A stretch of 64,000 bases of DNA from Gordonibacter sp. An230 (GCF_002159915.1 NZ_NFJP01000015.1:1-64000); one strand, 5' to 3'. Counted from the stretch's first letter, positions 34,083-44,547 are shown. Notes: generated from the sequence alone by a model not told the origin. Numbers and translations: made by a program.

Positions 34083-37000
34083 AGCTAAAGAACGCAACCT
34101 CGAAGAGGACATCGAGGCATTCCTCTGTTCGGAGGAGGGCGGATGGCTCAAAGCCACCGACAGGCAGTCGTTCCTCTACATCGAAGATGGCAGCTACCAA
34201 GCATGGGACGACCACGGCTACGCCGACAACCCCGGCCGCGGCGTCGATATAAAAACGCTTGCGAGCTATGTACAGGCAACGCAGCCTAAAACCTGGGCGC
34301 TCTTCGAGAAGCGCTGCGGCGCGGCCGATCCAGAGCGCATGTTCCTCAAATGCTTCACCGAAGCCGTAAGCGGCAAAGGCATCGTCGATGTGCTCAAACA
34401 CGGCTTCAAACATCGGGGCCTCACCTTCAAGGTTGTATCCTTCAGGCCCGAGAGCAGCCTCAACGCGAAAGACGCCGCCCTCTACCGTAAGAATTGCCTG
34501 CGCTGCATCCGCCAGTTCCACTATTCCGCTGCGAAAACGCAGAACACCGTGGATATAGTGCTTGACATAAACGGCATCCCCGTGGTGGCCATAGAACTGA
34601 AAGACCAGTTCACAGGGCAGTCCATAACAGATGCCCGCCGCCAATGGAGAGAAGATCGCGACCCGCGCGAGGAAATCTTCCGCTTCAACTCCCGCGTGGT
34701 GGCCTTTTTCGCAGTGGATCTCACCGAATGCTGGATAGCCACCAAACTTGCAGGTGAGGACACGCGCTTTTTGCCCTTCAACCAAGGCAGCAACGGGGCG
34801 GGCGAGCCGGGAGATGCCGGCAACCCACCCAACGAGCACGGATACATGACATCGCATCTGTGGGAGAAGGTGCTTCAGGCCGACTCGTTGCTCGACATTC
34901 TCAACCGCTATGTGCACCTCGAGGTGAGGGAAGAGACGGTGCTAGAGGACGGCCAGAAGCGTACGTGCGCGAAGAGGGCCGTGGTCTTCCCCCGTTACCA
35001 TCAGCTTGACGCGGTGCGCAGAATCTGCGCCGATGTGCGGGAGTCGGGCCCCGGCAAGAGTTACCTTGTGCAGCATAGCGCGGGCTCGGGAAAATCGAAC
35101 TCCATCGCCTGGTGCGCCTACCAGCTCTCGACGATGTTCGATGCGCGAAACCGCCCCGTCTTCGACTCCGTGGTGGTGGTGACCGACCGCACCGTGCTCG
35201 ACCGGCAGCTTCAAGAGACCATCGGCGGGAAGGACCACATAGCCGGACAGGTTGTCGTCATCGACGACAGATGCAGCTCGCAGGATCTTAAAAACGCGCT
35301 CAACGACGGTGCGAGGCTGATTGTCTCAACGCTGCAGAAATACTCTGTGATCTGCAGCGATGTTGCAAGTCTCGGCAAAACCTTCTGCGTGATCATAGAC
35401 GAGGCCCACAGCTCGCAAACCGGCTCCCATGCCGAAAACCTCAGACGCGCCCTTGCCGATCCGGCAGATGCGCTCGCCGAGTTCGCCGATTACGACGAGC
35501 AATGGGAGGACGCGAGCGAGGCCGAACGCGACGGGATGCTTGAAAGCATGCTCGCGCACGGAAGGCACGCCAACCTCACGTTCCTCGCCTTCACGGCCAC
35601 GCCCAAAGACAAGACGCTCGAGCTCTTCGGCATCCAGCAGCCAGATGGCAGCTTCAAGCCCTTTCACGTGTACAGCATGATGCAGGCGATACGGGAAGGC
35701 TTCATCCTCGACCCGCTGGCGAATTACGTCACGTACAAAGAGGCGCTTGAGATAGCCAAGAAAGTGCCCGACAACCCCGATTGTCCCACCTCCCCCACGC
35801 TGAAGCTCCTTCGCAAGTACACCGAGCTTCATCCCTATGCTCTGGCGCAGAAGAGCCGCATCATCGTGGAGACGTATCGCGAAGTGACGCGCAAGAAGAT
35901 CGGTGGGCGCGGCAAGATGATGGTGGTCACGAACTCGCGCCTTGCCGCCGTGCGCTACTACCACGAGATCAAGCGCTACATGGACAGCCAAGGCTACGAC
36001 GACATGGAGGTGCTGGTGGCTTTCTCGGGTGTCATCTCCGACCCCAGCGACGGGCCGGGCGGCCCGGAGTACACCGAAGGCGGGATGAACGTGGGCCACG
36101 ATGGCCGGCGTGTCAGGGAATCGCAGACGAAAGCGGAGTTCCACACCTGGGGAAGCATCCTTGTGGTGGCCGAGAAGTACCAGACGGGCTTCGACGAGCC
36201 GCTGTTGCACACGCTCATCGTCGACAAGAGGCTGCGCCGCGAGAAGGCGGTGCAGACCATCTGCCGCATCGACCGCACCTGCCCGGGCAAAAACGACACG
36301 CTGGTCATCGACTTCGCAAACGACCGCGAGGATATCCTCAAGGCGTTCCAGCCCTTCTACACCGAAACCGACCTCTGCGAGCCGGTGGATACCGACCGCA
36401 TCTACCCCCTTCTGGAGGAGATTCGCGGATACGGGGTCTACACCGATGAGGACGTGACGGCGGCTGTTGAGATCGAATTCGGAAAAAACAGAGAGAACGT
36501 GCAGGGGCGTATGGCGGGCGTCCTCATACCGGGTATCCGGCGCTATAACGCACTCGATGACGAGGAGCGCTATCAATTCCGACGCAAAGTGCGCAACTTC
36601 CGCAAGTGGTACGCCTACGTAACCCAGCTCGTGCGCATGTTCGACCGCGAGATGCAACGCGAGTATGTGTATCTGGGGTACCTCTCCCACCTGCTTTCGG
36701 CCGAGAAGGTGGAGCTTGGCATCGTGGATCAGATGGTGCGACTCGATTACTACAAGCTGGAGCGCACATGGGAGGGCTCCATCGAGCTGGCCGACAAAAA
36801 GGGCGAGATCGAGCAGGGAAAGCGCAATGTCAATTCCATGCTCGATAAGCGCACGGATCCGCTGGAGGAGCTCATAGCGCGCATAAACCGGGAGTATGCC
36901 GGCAACCTCACCGAAGATGACAAGGTGGTCATCACCTCCATCCTCCGCCACTCGGAGGCAGACCAACGCGTGCGCGACTCGCTTGCCTACGACGACGAGG

Positions 37001-37176
37001 CCATCTTCACCCAGAGCATCTGGCCGAAGGTCTTCGGCGATGCCGCCATGGATGCCTACATGCGCGACACCGAAGCCTATGCGAGCCTCTTCGAAGACAA
37101 GGCCAAGTACAACGCGGTGATGAAAGCCGTGGGCGAGCTTCTATTAACGCAGCATAGAAAGGGTATTGACTTATGA
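34072..37176 (+). CDS. hsdR: Type I restriction endonuclease subunit (HsdR)
   Basis: This 1034-residue motor and nuclease has an N-terminal PD-(D/E)XK nuclease (VDIVLDINGIPVVAIELKD, residues of about 165-185). A superfamily 2 helicase carries Walker A HSAGSGKSNS near residue 335 and IIDEAHSSQTG near 440. The C-terminal HsdR region assembles on HsdM and HsdS. It translocates unmethylated DNA and cuts at a distance. The length is normal and no damage is seen. The start overlaps the AlbA-like gene. Confidence 0.93.
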   Translation: MANEAKERNLEEDIEAFLCSEEGGWLKATDRQSFLYIEDGSYQAWDDHGYADNPGRGVDIKTLASYVQATQPKTWALFEKRCGAADPERMFLKCFTEAVSGKGIVDVLKHGFKHRGLTFKVVSFRPESSLNAKDAALYRKNCLRCIRQFHYSAAKTQNTVDIVLDINGIPVVAIELKDQFTGQSITDARRQWREDRDPREEIFRFNSRVVAFFAVDLTECWIATKLAGEDTRFLPFNQGSNGAGEPGDAGNPPNEHGYMTSHLWEKVLQADSLLDILNRYVHLEVREETVLEDGQKRTCAKRAVVFPRYHQLDAVRRICADVRESGPGKSYLVQHSAGSGKSNSIAWCAYQLSTMFDARNRPVFDSVVVVTDRTVLDRQLQETIGGKDHIAGQVVVIDDRCSSQDLKNALNDGARLIVSTLQKYSVICSDVASLGKTFCVIIDEAHSSQTGSHAENLRRALADPADALAEFADYDEQWEDASEAERDGMLESMLAHGRHANLTFLAFTATPKDKTLELFGIQQPDGSFKPFHVYSMMQAIREGFILDPLANYVTYKEALEIAKKVPDNPDCPTSPTLKLLRKYTELHPYALAQKSRIIVETYREVTRKKIGGRGKMMVVTNSRLAAVRYYHEIKRYMDSQGYDDMEVLVAFSGVISDPSDGPGGPEYTEGGMNVGHDGRRVRESQTKAEFHTWGSILVVAEKYQTGFDEPLLHTLIVDKRLRREKAVQTICRIDRTCPGKNDTLVIDFANDREDILKAFQPFYTETDLCEPVDTDRIYPLLEEIRGYGVYTDEDVTAAVEIEFGKNRENVQGRMAGVLIPGIRRYNALDDEERYQFRRKVRNFRKWYAYVTQLVRMFDREMQREYVYLGYLSHLLSAEKVELGIVDQMVRLDYYKLERTWEGSIELADKKGEIEQGKRNVNSMLDKRTDPLEELIARINREYAGNLTEDDKVVITSILRHSEADQRVRDSLAYDDEAIFTQSIWPKVFGDAAMDAYMRDTEAYASLFEDKAKYNAVMKAVGELLLTQHRKGIDL

Positions 37177-37192
37177 AACGATGTGATTGCTC

Positions 37193-39231
37193 ATGATCAG
37201 GGCGGATCTTCATATACACACAATCGCAACACCTTGGGATGAGCCGTTCGATTTCAATTTCGAACAGTTGCGACAACATATCGAGGAGAACCGACTTGAT
37301 GTTATCGCCATCACCAACCACAATACCTTCGACAAGGCCCAGTACGAGGTCGTTGCCCAAAAACTCTCCGATCTGTGCATGGTATATCCAGGTGTAGAGG
37401 TCAATGCACTAGGCTGTCATATCCTCATCGTTTGCAAGCCCGAAGAAGCTGCCAACCTTGAACTTGCATGCTCAGAAGTCGACAAAATACTTGGCGGAAA
37501 TATACAGGCCTCCCTTGATCTCAATCAGCTATTTGTTGCTTTTCCTTCGCTCAATGAGCTTATCGTCATACCGCATTACGAGAAGAACCCTGCAATCAGT
37601 TTAGAAAACCTGAGCGAACTTGGTGAGTATGTTTCCGCAGTTGAAGTATCAAGCCTTGCAAAGGCAATCAGGCTCAACAAAATTCACTCTCTGCCGCACC
37701 CAGCCGTATTCTTTACCGACTATCGTTTCGGATGCGAGAGTGCTGACGGTGCGCGAGAAAGATACCGACCTGGAGGCATCTATCTAAAGGCCGCCTCCAA
37801 AAGCTTTCAAGCTGTTCGAGACGCATTCAATTTCGATGACCTACTGCTTAGTGCAAGCGGCAACGACGACTTCGAATTTTTCCCAGGCGCTACGGTCATT
37901 AGCGGCATGAACCTTATTCTCGGCAAGAGATCAACAGGGAAAACATTTAGCCTTGATAGGATTTTTCACTTTGCGGCAAAGGCGAAGCATATTACATCAA
38001 GCAAGGAGAGCTCGTCGACTCCAGTCAAGAGAGCCGCTTTTATAAGAACCTCGCCAGTCGCTTCTCGAGCGTAGCTCACGCCTATCGCAAACTATGGGAA
38101 CCCATTCTCTCCGAGGCCTCCCAGCGTGGCACCAAAGCTGCAAGGAAAGAATCTATCCGCAGCTACCTCGCTGCTCTCAAGAAGCATGCCGAAACTTCGA
38201 CAATGGAAGACATCTACTCGAAATGCCGCCTCTTCAATGCCGACGCAATCGACCTCCCATCCGAGGGCGACGCAAAGGAACTCATCAAGGCAACCGTCGT
38301 CCTGCTCTCTTCCCAAGAGCATGCAGCGTTGATTGACGAAATTGTTGGACGCAACCGTCTAATTGATCTTCTTAAGCGCCTTGTTGGCGAGGCTCATGCC
38401 ATGGAAAAGGAATGCTTGGCGATTCAAGAAACCAACAAAATAGTGAACGCGGCGAAGAGGAGGCTTAGCATCTCTTCCGTTGAATTGAAGCCGGAACCCA
38501 TCATGAATTCCGTCTTTGAGGATGAAGCGTTTTTCCGGAAGACCGCATCTTTGCTGGAATGCTGCTGGAAAGAAAAGAAAATTTGCGATGACGGCGGCGA
38601 CACCTTTTTCAAGTACTCTGTCATCGCAACGCGGAAGCGCTACGCAAAAGCTCAAGATATCAAAGATGCCCTACGCCTGGGCAAAGAGATTTCCCTTGCT
38701 GGAGTGACAAGCCTCAATTGCATAGATTACATAGACAAACTCCTATCCCTTGACGGCATCGATTCCCTCGCCCCCGCTCTCTTCGATGTGGAAATCGGCG
38801 TAAGAGACGACAAAGACGCTGAGCCTTCTGGGGGACAGCGGACAGAGTGTGTGTTCCTCGGGAGGCTGGCAGAAGCAACTGGTTCGAAATATATCCTCAT
38901 CGACGAGCCCGAATCTTCTTTCGACAACCCGTTCCTCGACGAGGTTATTGCAATCAAGATACGGGAGCTTGCTCGGAATGCCACCGTCGTAGTCGCAACG
39001 CATAATCAAGTGCTCGGCCTCGCGTTGCAACCAAATAAACTGCTGCTCACAACATATGATCGCGATACGAATCACTACGGAATAGCTTCCGGTGGCTTAC
39101 GGGAAGAAATCCTAAAGTTGGAAACTGGCGACATCGGTCCCGACACCCGCACCTCAGTGCTCGACATACTTGAGGCGGGAAGAGAATCCTACAAGCAACG
39201 CAAGGCCTACTATGAGGAGACGAGACAATGA
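37193..39231 (+). pseudogene. PHP-domain AAA/ABC-type ATPase, frameshifted
   Basis: The first frame (37193-38074) encodes a PHP phosphoesterase (ADLHIHT, ITNHNTF, PGVEVNA, VIPHYEKN) and a Walker A (GKRSTGKT, about residue 243), then 30 unrelated residues and a stop. The rest continues in another frame from about 37980 (YYIKQGELVDSSQESRFY) to 39231, with the ABC signature EPSGGQR, Walker B YILIDEPESS and the H-loop VVATHNQ. One missing G in AAAGG at 37978-37982 would join them into a protein of about 680 residues. The plan resembles TrlF-like PHP-ATPases of defence loci. Either the gene is disabled or this is a sequencing error or slippery site. Confidence 0.8.
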
Positions 39232-39593
39232 TGAAAGTTCTGATTCTTGAGGAGCACGGAGCTTCCTATCGCACATCAGAGGATGGCGCACCACATCCCA
39301 TCTCCGACATCTCCGAAGAAGATATTCTCGCAATCGTAAATCTTATCCTCGATGGCGCAGAATTCAAAATGGACGAGCCTCCAGAGAACGACAACGCCAG
39401 AAACGCAGCTGAACTTGTGATTTATCGTGAGTTGTACAAGCAATTCACCGATCTCGTTTCCAAACGCGACGAGAAGTTAAAAAAGATAGACGATAAGTTC
39501 AAGGATGCTGAAGCCTTCTACAACGATGAAGAACTAAAGAATAGTCTCATCAACCTTGGACAAAACGAGGTGGGCGAAAACGAGCTTGGGTGA
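39228..39593 (+). CDS. Small protein coupled to the PHP-ATPase
   Basis: I do not recognise this 121-residue acidic, helical protein. It has no membrane segment. Residues of about 80-105 (VSKRDEKLKKIDDKFKDAEAF) look like a charged coiled coil. Its ATG overlaps the ATPase stop by four bases (ATGA), so it is translated with the ATPase and is probably its partner. The region 37.2-39.6 kb is less GC-rich than its surroundings, in line with acquisition by transfer. Confidence 0.65.
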   Translation: MMKVLILEEHGASYRTSEDGAPHPISDISEEDILAIVNLILDGAEFKMDEPPENDNARNAAELVIYRELYKQFTDLVSKRDEKLKKIDDKFKDAEAFYNDEELKNSLINLGQNEVGENELG

Positions 39594-40327
39594 TCGTGGC
39601 CCAGTGATTTCTGATGCTTGCTTAGGGCTGTTCATGACGGCATGTAGAGTTGCGTCTGACCGTTGGTAGCATTGGCTCACAAAATAGGGAAAGATGCGAA
39701 GATGGGCGGCGGATCGCTTGGCGAGGGTCTTTCGGAAATGCAATTCAAAGTCGAGGAACGGGTTTTAACTTCGGGGTATCAGGTGACCGTTCGCCGCCGG
39801 TTCTGTTGGGCGGATTAGAGGATTCGTTCTGATTTCTGCAGACTGATTCCGTATGAAGCCCGGGTCGCCATGAGCCATCCAGTCTTGATGCGAGCGTTTC
39901 GGAGTCATATTTGGCACCAGTCGACCTTGATCGCGGATTTAGATGTCTCGGTTTCTTGCGGTTGCGTTTGCCGTCGAATGTTCGTGCAAGGTACATGCGA
40001 GTGCATGGTTGATGGCTTTCTTCGCAATATGGATGTCCGCGCGTGAAATGGGTTGTTTGACTTGAGATATGGAAGGCGCAAGCGGAACGTGCGGTGCAAT
40101 TGAGTCGTAAGGTGCAAGCGCAGCTGCGACTCGTAGGAAGGTTGCGGTCCGTCGGAGGGCGGTAGTTACGGCCTGCGAAGGGGATATTTCACCGGAGGAT
40201 CGCCGCGCCCCGTGAGAGGCCGTCGCCGCAAGGCGCAAGCCTTGACGTGCCCGAGGGGAGCGGCTTCTAGTATCATGGTTGCGACAAGCGTGCCCGCCGC
40301 GCGGACGATTCGGAGAAAGGGACGGCC
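39594..40327. other. Gene-free interval between defence island and pyrE
   Basis: About 730 bp, the first 500 less GC-rich than average. No gene, integrase, tRNA or direct repeat marking an island boundary could be identified. It may contain eroded island sequence. Confidence 0.45.
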
Positions 40328-41008
40328 ATGGAGCAGTACAAGCAGGAATTCATCGAGTTCATGGTGGAGAGCGAGGTGCTCAAGTTCGGCGAGTTCACTT
40401 TGAAGAGCGGCCGCAAGTCCCCCTTCTTCATGAACGCGGGCGCCTACGTGACGGGCGACCAGCTGCATCGCCTCGGCCTGTTCTACGCGCGCGCCATCCA
40501 CGACAACTTCGGGTTGGACTTCGACGTGGTGTTCGGCCCGGCGTACAAGGGCATTCCGCTGTCGGTGATCACCGCGATGGGCATCTCCGAGTTGTACGGC
40601 AAGCAGGTGAGGTACTGCTCCAACCGCAAGGAGGTCAAAGACCACGGCGCGGATGCGGGCAATCTGCTGGGCTCCGAGCTGCATGATGGCGACCGCGTGG
40701 TCATGGTGGAGGACGTGACAACCTCCGGCAAGTCCATCGACGAGACGTATCCCATCCTGAAGGGTGCGGCCGATGTGGACATCAAGGGCCTGATCGTGTC
40801 GCTCAACCGCATGGAGGTGGGCAAAGGGGGCGTCGTGACGGCGCAGCGGGAAATGCAGGAGAAGTACGGATTCCCCGTTGCGTCCATCGTGTCCATGGCC
40901 GAGGTGGTCGAGTGCCTGCACAACCGCGAGGTGCAGGGGCGTGTGGTCATCGACGACGCGGTGAAGGGGGCGCTCGATCGGTACTACGCGCAGTACGGTG
41001 CGAAGTAG
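40328..41008 (+). CDS. pyrE: Orotate phosphoribosyltransferase
   Basis: This 226-residue enzyme joins orotate to PRPP to give OMP, the fifth step of UMP synthesis. It has the type I PRTase fold with LKSGRKSPFF for orotate, FGPAYKGIPLS, and the PRPP loop VMVEDVTTSGKS at about residues 125-136. ATG 40328 follows GAGAAAGGGA. No other pyr gene is adjacent. A terminator lies at 41071. Confidence 0.93.
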   Translation: MEQYKQEFIEFMVESEVLKFGEFTLKSGRKSPFFMNAGAYVTGDQLHRLGLFYARAIHDNFGLDFDVVFGPAYKGIPLSVITAMGISELYGKQVRYCSNRKEVKDHGADAGNLLGSELHDGDRVVMVEDVTTSGKSIDETYPILKGAADVDIKGLIVSLNRMEVGKGGVVTAQREMQEKYGFPVASIVSMAEVVECLHNREVQGRVVIDDAVKGALDRYYAQYGAK

Positions 41009-41070
41009 GTTCGCGCCTTCAGGGCTCCGGGCGAATCGAGCTTGCGTGCGAGCGCCTCGCGAACGGATCG

Positions 41071-41114
41071 AAAGCCCGCCCGGCGCGTGCGACGGTGCCG
41101 GGCGGGCTTTTTTC
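41071..41114 (+). terminator. Rho-independent terminator after pyrE
   Basis: AAAGCCCGCCCGGC and GCCGGGCGGGCTTT form a perfect 14-bp stem around a 12-nt loop, ending in a run of six T. Confidence 0.85.
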
Positions 41115-41224
41115 AGGCGAAGCGCTCGAGGGCTGCCGTTCCTCCGGACGCGGGCGCCGAAGACGGCCGAGCGGGCCATTCGGAGCGAGGTCCTCAAGGC
41201 TCTCGGGGCTTTCGAGGACCTCGC

Positions 41225-42907
41225 TTACTCCGCCAGGCTTTTCGCGATCATGCGGGCGAATGTGACCGTGCGTCCGCAGGCGTTGCCGGTGGAGAGGTTC
41301 GGGTAGGTCATGGAGTAGTATCCGCCCGAATCGTTGCCGGTCACGTAGAGGCCTTCGATCACGCTGCCATCCGCGCGCAGCGCTTGCCCTCGGGTGTTGA
41401 TGCGGACGCCGTCCAAGGTGCACAGCAGCATGCCGGTGTTGCGGATGCCGTAGAACGGAGGGTTGCGCACAGGGGAGAGGCGGAACGGCTCTTTGCCGAA
41501 GTCGGGATCATTCTGGTTGTCGTAGTTCTCGTTGTTGCGCTCCACGGTTGCCGCGAGCGCATCGGCCGGCAGGCCGAGCTTCTCGGCTAGCTCTTCGATG
41601 GTGTCGGCCTTCTGGATGTAGCCTTTGGCCTCGAGCTCTTCGTTCATGCCCGAGATCGCCTGGATGGGGATGTTCGGCGCGGCGCCGTTGTCGAAGGGAA
41701 AGAGGCGCGAGCATCCATGCATGTCGAACTGCTCGGCATAAGTTGCGAAATCGGCGTCCCACAGCGTGACGTGGATGGAGCCGGGTTGCTGGGCGTCGGA
41801 ATGCAGCACGAAGTCGTAGGTGCCGGATTCGTTGCAGAAACGCTCGCCGTTCAGGTTCACCTTGAGCCACGGTTGGCTTCCCATCCAGAACAGCGCGCCC
41901 ACGCCGCAATCCGCTCCGCCGAGCGAGTCGGCCGGCAGGCCGCCGCGGTCGAACAGCATGCTGTAGTGCGTGTCGTCCATTTTCGCGCCCGCCCACAGGC
42001 ACGCTTTGATGCCGTCTCCCTCGCAGCCGGGCTGAGCGGAGTTGAACCCGTATATGCTCGTGGTGTGCGGTTGCAGAGCTTTCTGCATATCGACGTTGAT
42101 GCCGTAGCCTCCGGTGGACACGAGCACGCCTTTGCTGGCGTTCACCTTGACGTACCCGTCTTCGCCTTTCCCGATGGCGCCGACCACCTTCTCATCTTCC
42201 ATTACCAGTTTGACCATGGGGGTGTTGTAGCGAAACGTCACATGCCCGGTTTTCTCTGCGTAGTCGGTGAGCACGGTGAAGCCGTCAAGCGATTCGTCTT
42301 CCGGCCAGGCGGGCGAATGGCCGGTTGCCCAATGCTTGTAGTTCGTCTCGTGCTTTTCGTCGGCTGCTTCGTGCCACAGCTTCACGCCGTATTGGCTGAG
42401 AACGGTTTCGTACCAGTCGATGGTCTCTCCCGACCTCTCGAACCAAGTTCTGTGGAGGTCGAGATTGCATTGGCCTGCGGCATAGTGGTTCATGTCGAGC
42501 AGGTATTCCTGCAGGTCCATCGTGTAGCCGCTTTCTTGCTGAAGGCGGGAGTTCACGCCTCCGACATCGTCTCGCACAACGCCGCCGTTGTACTTCTCCA
42601 GGACGAACGTTTCGACGCCCTCTTCTCCGGCGGCGCATGCGGCGAACAAGCCGCCTGTTCCGGCGCCGACGATCAAGAACTCGGTGTCGACGGTTTCGAC
42701 GATGTCGCTTTCCTCGATGACTGGCTCTGAGCCGAGCCAGTCGACAGAAGAGCTGCCGTTCTCGGCCTCTTCCTTCTGCAGGTCGCTTTTCTGCTTCGGT
42801 GCGCATCCGGCCAATCCCAGAACGGCGCCGGTGCTTGCCAAGGCGGTCGTTGCAAGGAAGCTTCGTCGAGAGAGGCCTCGTGTCCGTGGTTGGCTTTTGG
42901 TGCTCAT
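41225..42907 (-). CDS. TAT-exported FAD-dependent reductase
   Basis: This 560-residue flavoprotein has a twin-arginine signal (LSRRSFLATT), a lipobox (LAGC), an FAD motif (LIVGAGTGGLFAACAA) and a C-terminal flavin contact (IEGLYVTGNDSGGYYS). The fumarate reductase Arg/His motifs are missing: after the flavin contact it reads YPNLSTGNACGRTVTF. It belongs with the flavoprotein at 54550 rather than that at 3617. ATG 42907 follows AAAGGAGAAAA. It is divergent from LuxR4, which probably regulates it. No cytochrome lies in the cassette. Substrate unknown. Confidence 0.82.
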   Translation of the reverse strand: MSTKSQPRTRGLSRRSFLATTALASTGAVLGLAGCAPKQKSDLQKEEAENGSSSVDWLGSEPVIEESDIVETVDTEFLIVGAGTGGLFAACAAGEEGVETFVLEKYNGGVVRDDVGGVNSRLQQESGYTMDLQEYLLDMNHYAAGQCNLDLHRTWFERSGETIDWYETVLSQYGVKLWHEAADEKHETNYKHWATGHSPAWPEDESLDGFTVLTDYAEKTGHVTFRYNTPMVKLVMEDEKVVGAIGKGEDGYVKVNASKGVLVSTGGYGINVDMQKALQPHTTSIYGFNSAQPGCEGDGIKACLWAGAKMDDTHYSMLFDRGGLPADSLGGADCGVGALFWMGSQPWLKVNLNGERFCNESGTYDFVLHSDAQQPGSIHVTLWDADFATYAEQFDMHGCSRLFPFDNGAAPNIPIQAISGMNEELEAKGYIQKADTIEELAEKLGLPADALAATVERNNENYDNQNDPDFGKEPFRLSPVRNPPFYGIRNTGMLLCTLDGVRINTRGQALRADGSVIEGLYVTGNDSGGYYSMTYPNLSTGNACGRTVTFARMIAKSLAE

Positions 42908-43000
42908 GGGTTTTCTCCTTTTGGTTTCCTTTGGCTTTTGCGGGCCTGGTGTGCCGCGATTCGGGAACGCATCCTAGGGCCGTTTCGGCGCAGCTGCATC

Positions 43001-43013
43001 ACCCACAGTGGGT
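43001..43013. promoter_or_regulatory. Operator-like palindrome between flavoprotein and LuxR4
   Basis: ACCCAC-A-GTGGGT is a perfect palindrome 94 bp from the flavoprotein start and 74 bp from the LuxR4 start. A TAGGAT -10 for the flavoprotein (42971-42976, minus strand) would put its -35 directly beside the palindrome. Binding by LuxR4 is inferred. Confidence 0.5.
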
Positions 43014-43086
43014 AATTTTTCATGCGACCAGATGAGAAGCTTGTTTCGTCGGTTTTGGGAAAAGGGGATTCGGCTACAATGGGAGC

Positions 43087-44547
43087 ATGTTGAAATCGCA
43101 TGGCAGGAGGGAAAAGGGGTTTGCGCTGTCGGGGCGCTTGTCTGTCCTTGGACGGAGTTTCGCGCTGGCGTTGTTGGCGCTGAGCAGCTGGTCGTTGAAT
43201 GCCCATCTGTTCCCGTTGTACGACACGCAGCTGTCCTCCATTCGGGAGCTGTGCACGTTGTCGAACGGCGTCGCGCTTGCGCTGTTCGCCGTCGTGTCGA
43301 CCTGCCGTCCGCGCATGCTGCGCAATCAGGTGCTCGCGTGCGTGGCGTCGTGCGGCGTTGTTGGGGGCTCCCTGCTCGTGTGGGCTGGCGACCAATCGGG
43401 GTTGGCGGGGGTCATGCTGGCAGGGGCCTGCCTCATCTCTGTTGCGGAGGGCGCATGCACGATCCTCGTGGGCATCTTTCTGTGCTCGATTCCGAAAAAG
43501 CCTGCGGCTGCGAGCATAGTTGCGGGCCTGCTGCTCTGCGACGCAGCGAAGCAGGTGTGCCCGGTTGGCTACTCCGAGCTCGCGCTTGCGGTTCACGCCG
43601 CCCTTCTGCTCGGGGCGATCCTCCTGGCGAATCCGACAGCCCGGGAAACGGTGGAGAAGCTGTCGCAGGGCGAATCGCCGCACGACATGGCGATCACGCA
43701 GCCCCTGTCGTTCCTGCCGTTCGGACATCGGCTGTTCATGTGCCTGCTCCTGTTCAGCGCCGTGCAGGGGTTCATGCTTACGTTCGGCGAAACCGGCGGC
43801 ATCCCCGCAGTATCGCCTTGGAGCCTAGCGGTTCTCCTCCTGTTGCTTGCGACCGCCTGCTGGTTTCCCCGTCGGTTGACGTCAGACGCTCTGCTGAAGC
43901 TTGCCATGCTGCTTGCCATTGCGGGGCTTTTGTTGGTTCCCGCCTCCGGCTTGACGGGGTTCTTTGTTTCGAATGGTCTGATCAGTTGCGGTATAGCGGT
44001 GTTCAGCGTGTTTCAGTGGATCGTGCTCACGACGTTGGCTCGGCGCAATGCGCACGGCGCCGTCTCCGCGTTCGCGTGGGGCTCTGCGATGCATGCGGTG
44101 GGAGTCATCCTAGGAGCGAACGCCGGTCGATTCGTGAACCATTACTGGACCAGCGACGTCCAAGTGGTGGTCTTGGCGGTGGCGGTCATCGTGTTTTGCC
44201 TGGTGGCGTTTATGACGATCCTCCTACAGCATGTGAGTTTCGAAAAGACTATCAGCGAAGTTCGCGAAAGCGCCCCTCTCGTCATCGCCGCCCCTGCCGA
44301 AGACGCGGTTGAGGAAAGGGCTTTGACCATCGATGAGCGATGCGATGCCGTCTCCCGGCAACACGGGCTGACGAAACGGGAGACCGAGGTTCTTCGCCTG
44401 CTGGCGCGTGGGAGGACGGGGGTGTTCATCCGGCATGAGCTGTGCGTGTCGTACAACACGGTCAAGGCGCATGTGAAGCACATATATCAAAAGCTGGACG
44501 TTCACACCCATCAAGAGCTGATCGACCTGGTCGAGGACTACGAGTGA
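43087..44547 (+). CDS. LuxR-family regulator with multi-pass membrane domain (LuxR4)
   Basis: This 486-residue protein has about twelve hydrophobic segments and a C-terminal LuxR helix-turn-helix (LTKRETEVLRLLARG, VSYNTVKAHVKHIYQKLD, HTHQELIDLVED). It is divergent from the flavoprotein at 41225-42907. ATG 43087 has GGGAGC three bases upstream, a compact site. No G run is present here, unlike LuxR1-3. A long open frame in another phase over the same DNA is composition-driven and not a gene. Confidence 0.85.
   Translation: MLKSHGRREKGFALSGRLSVLGRSFALALLALSSWSLNAHLFPLYDTQLSSIRELCTLSNGVALALFAVVSTCRPRMLRNQVLACVASCGVVGGSLLVWAGDQSGLAGVMLAGACLISVAEGACTILVGIFLCSIPKKPAAASIVAGLLLCDAAKQVCPVGYSELALAVHAALLLGAILLANPTARETVEKLSQGESPHDMAITQPLSFLPFGHRLFMCLLLFSAVQGFMLTFGETGGIPAVSPWSLAVLLLLLATACWFPRRLTSDALLKLAMLLAIAGLLLVPASGLTGFFVSNGLISCGIAVFSVFQWIVLTTLARRNAHGAVSAFAWGSAMHAVGVILGANAGRFVNHYWTSDVQVVVLAVAVIVFCLVAFMTILLQHVSFEKTISEVRESAPLVIAAPAEDAVEERALTIDERCDAVSRQHGLTKRETEVLRLLARGRTGVFIRHELCVSYNTVKAHVKHIYQKLDVHTHQELIDLVEDYE

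Noticed and set aside
39594-40327. Attachment site, integrase or tRNA marking the edge of the restriction island
   Set aside because: No tRNA-like fold, integrase frame or flanking direct repeats were found.
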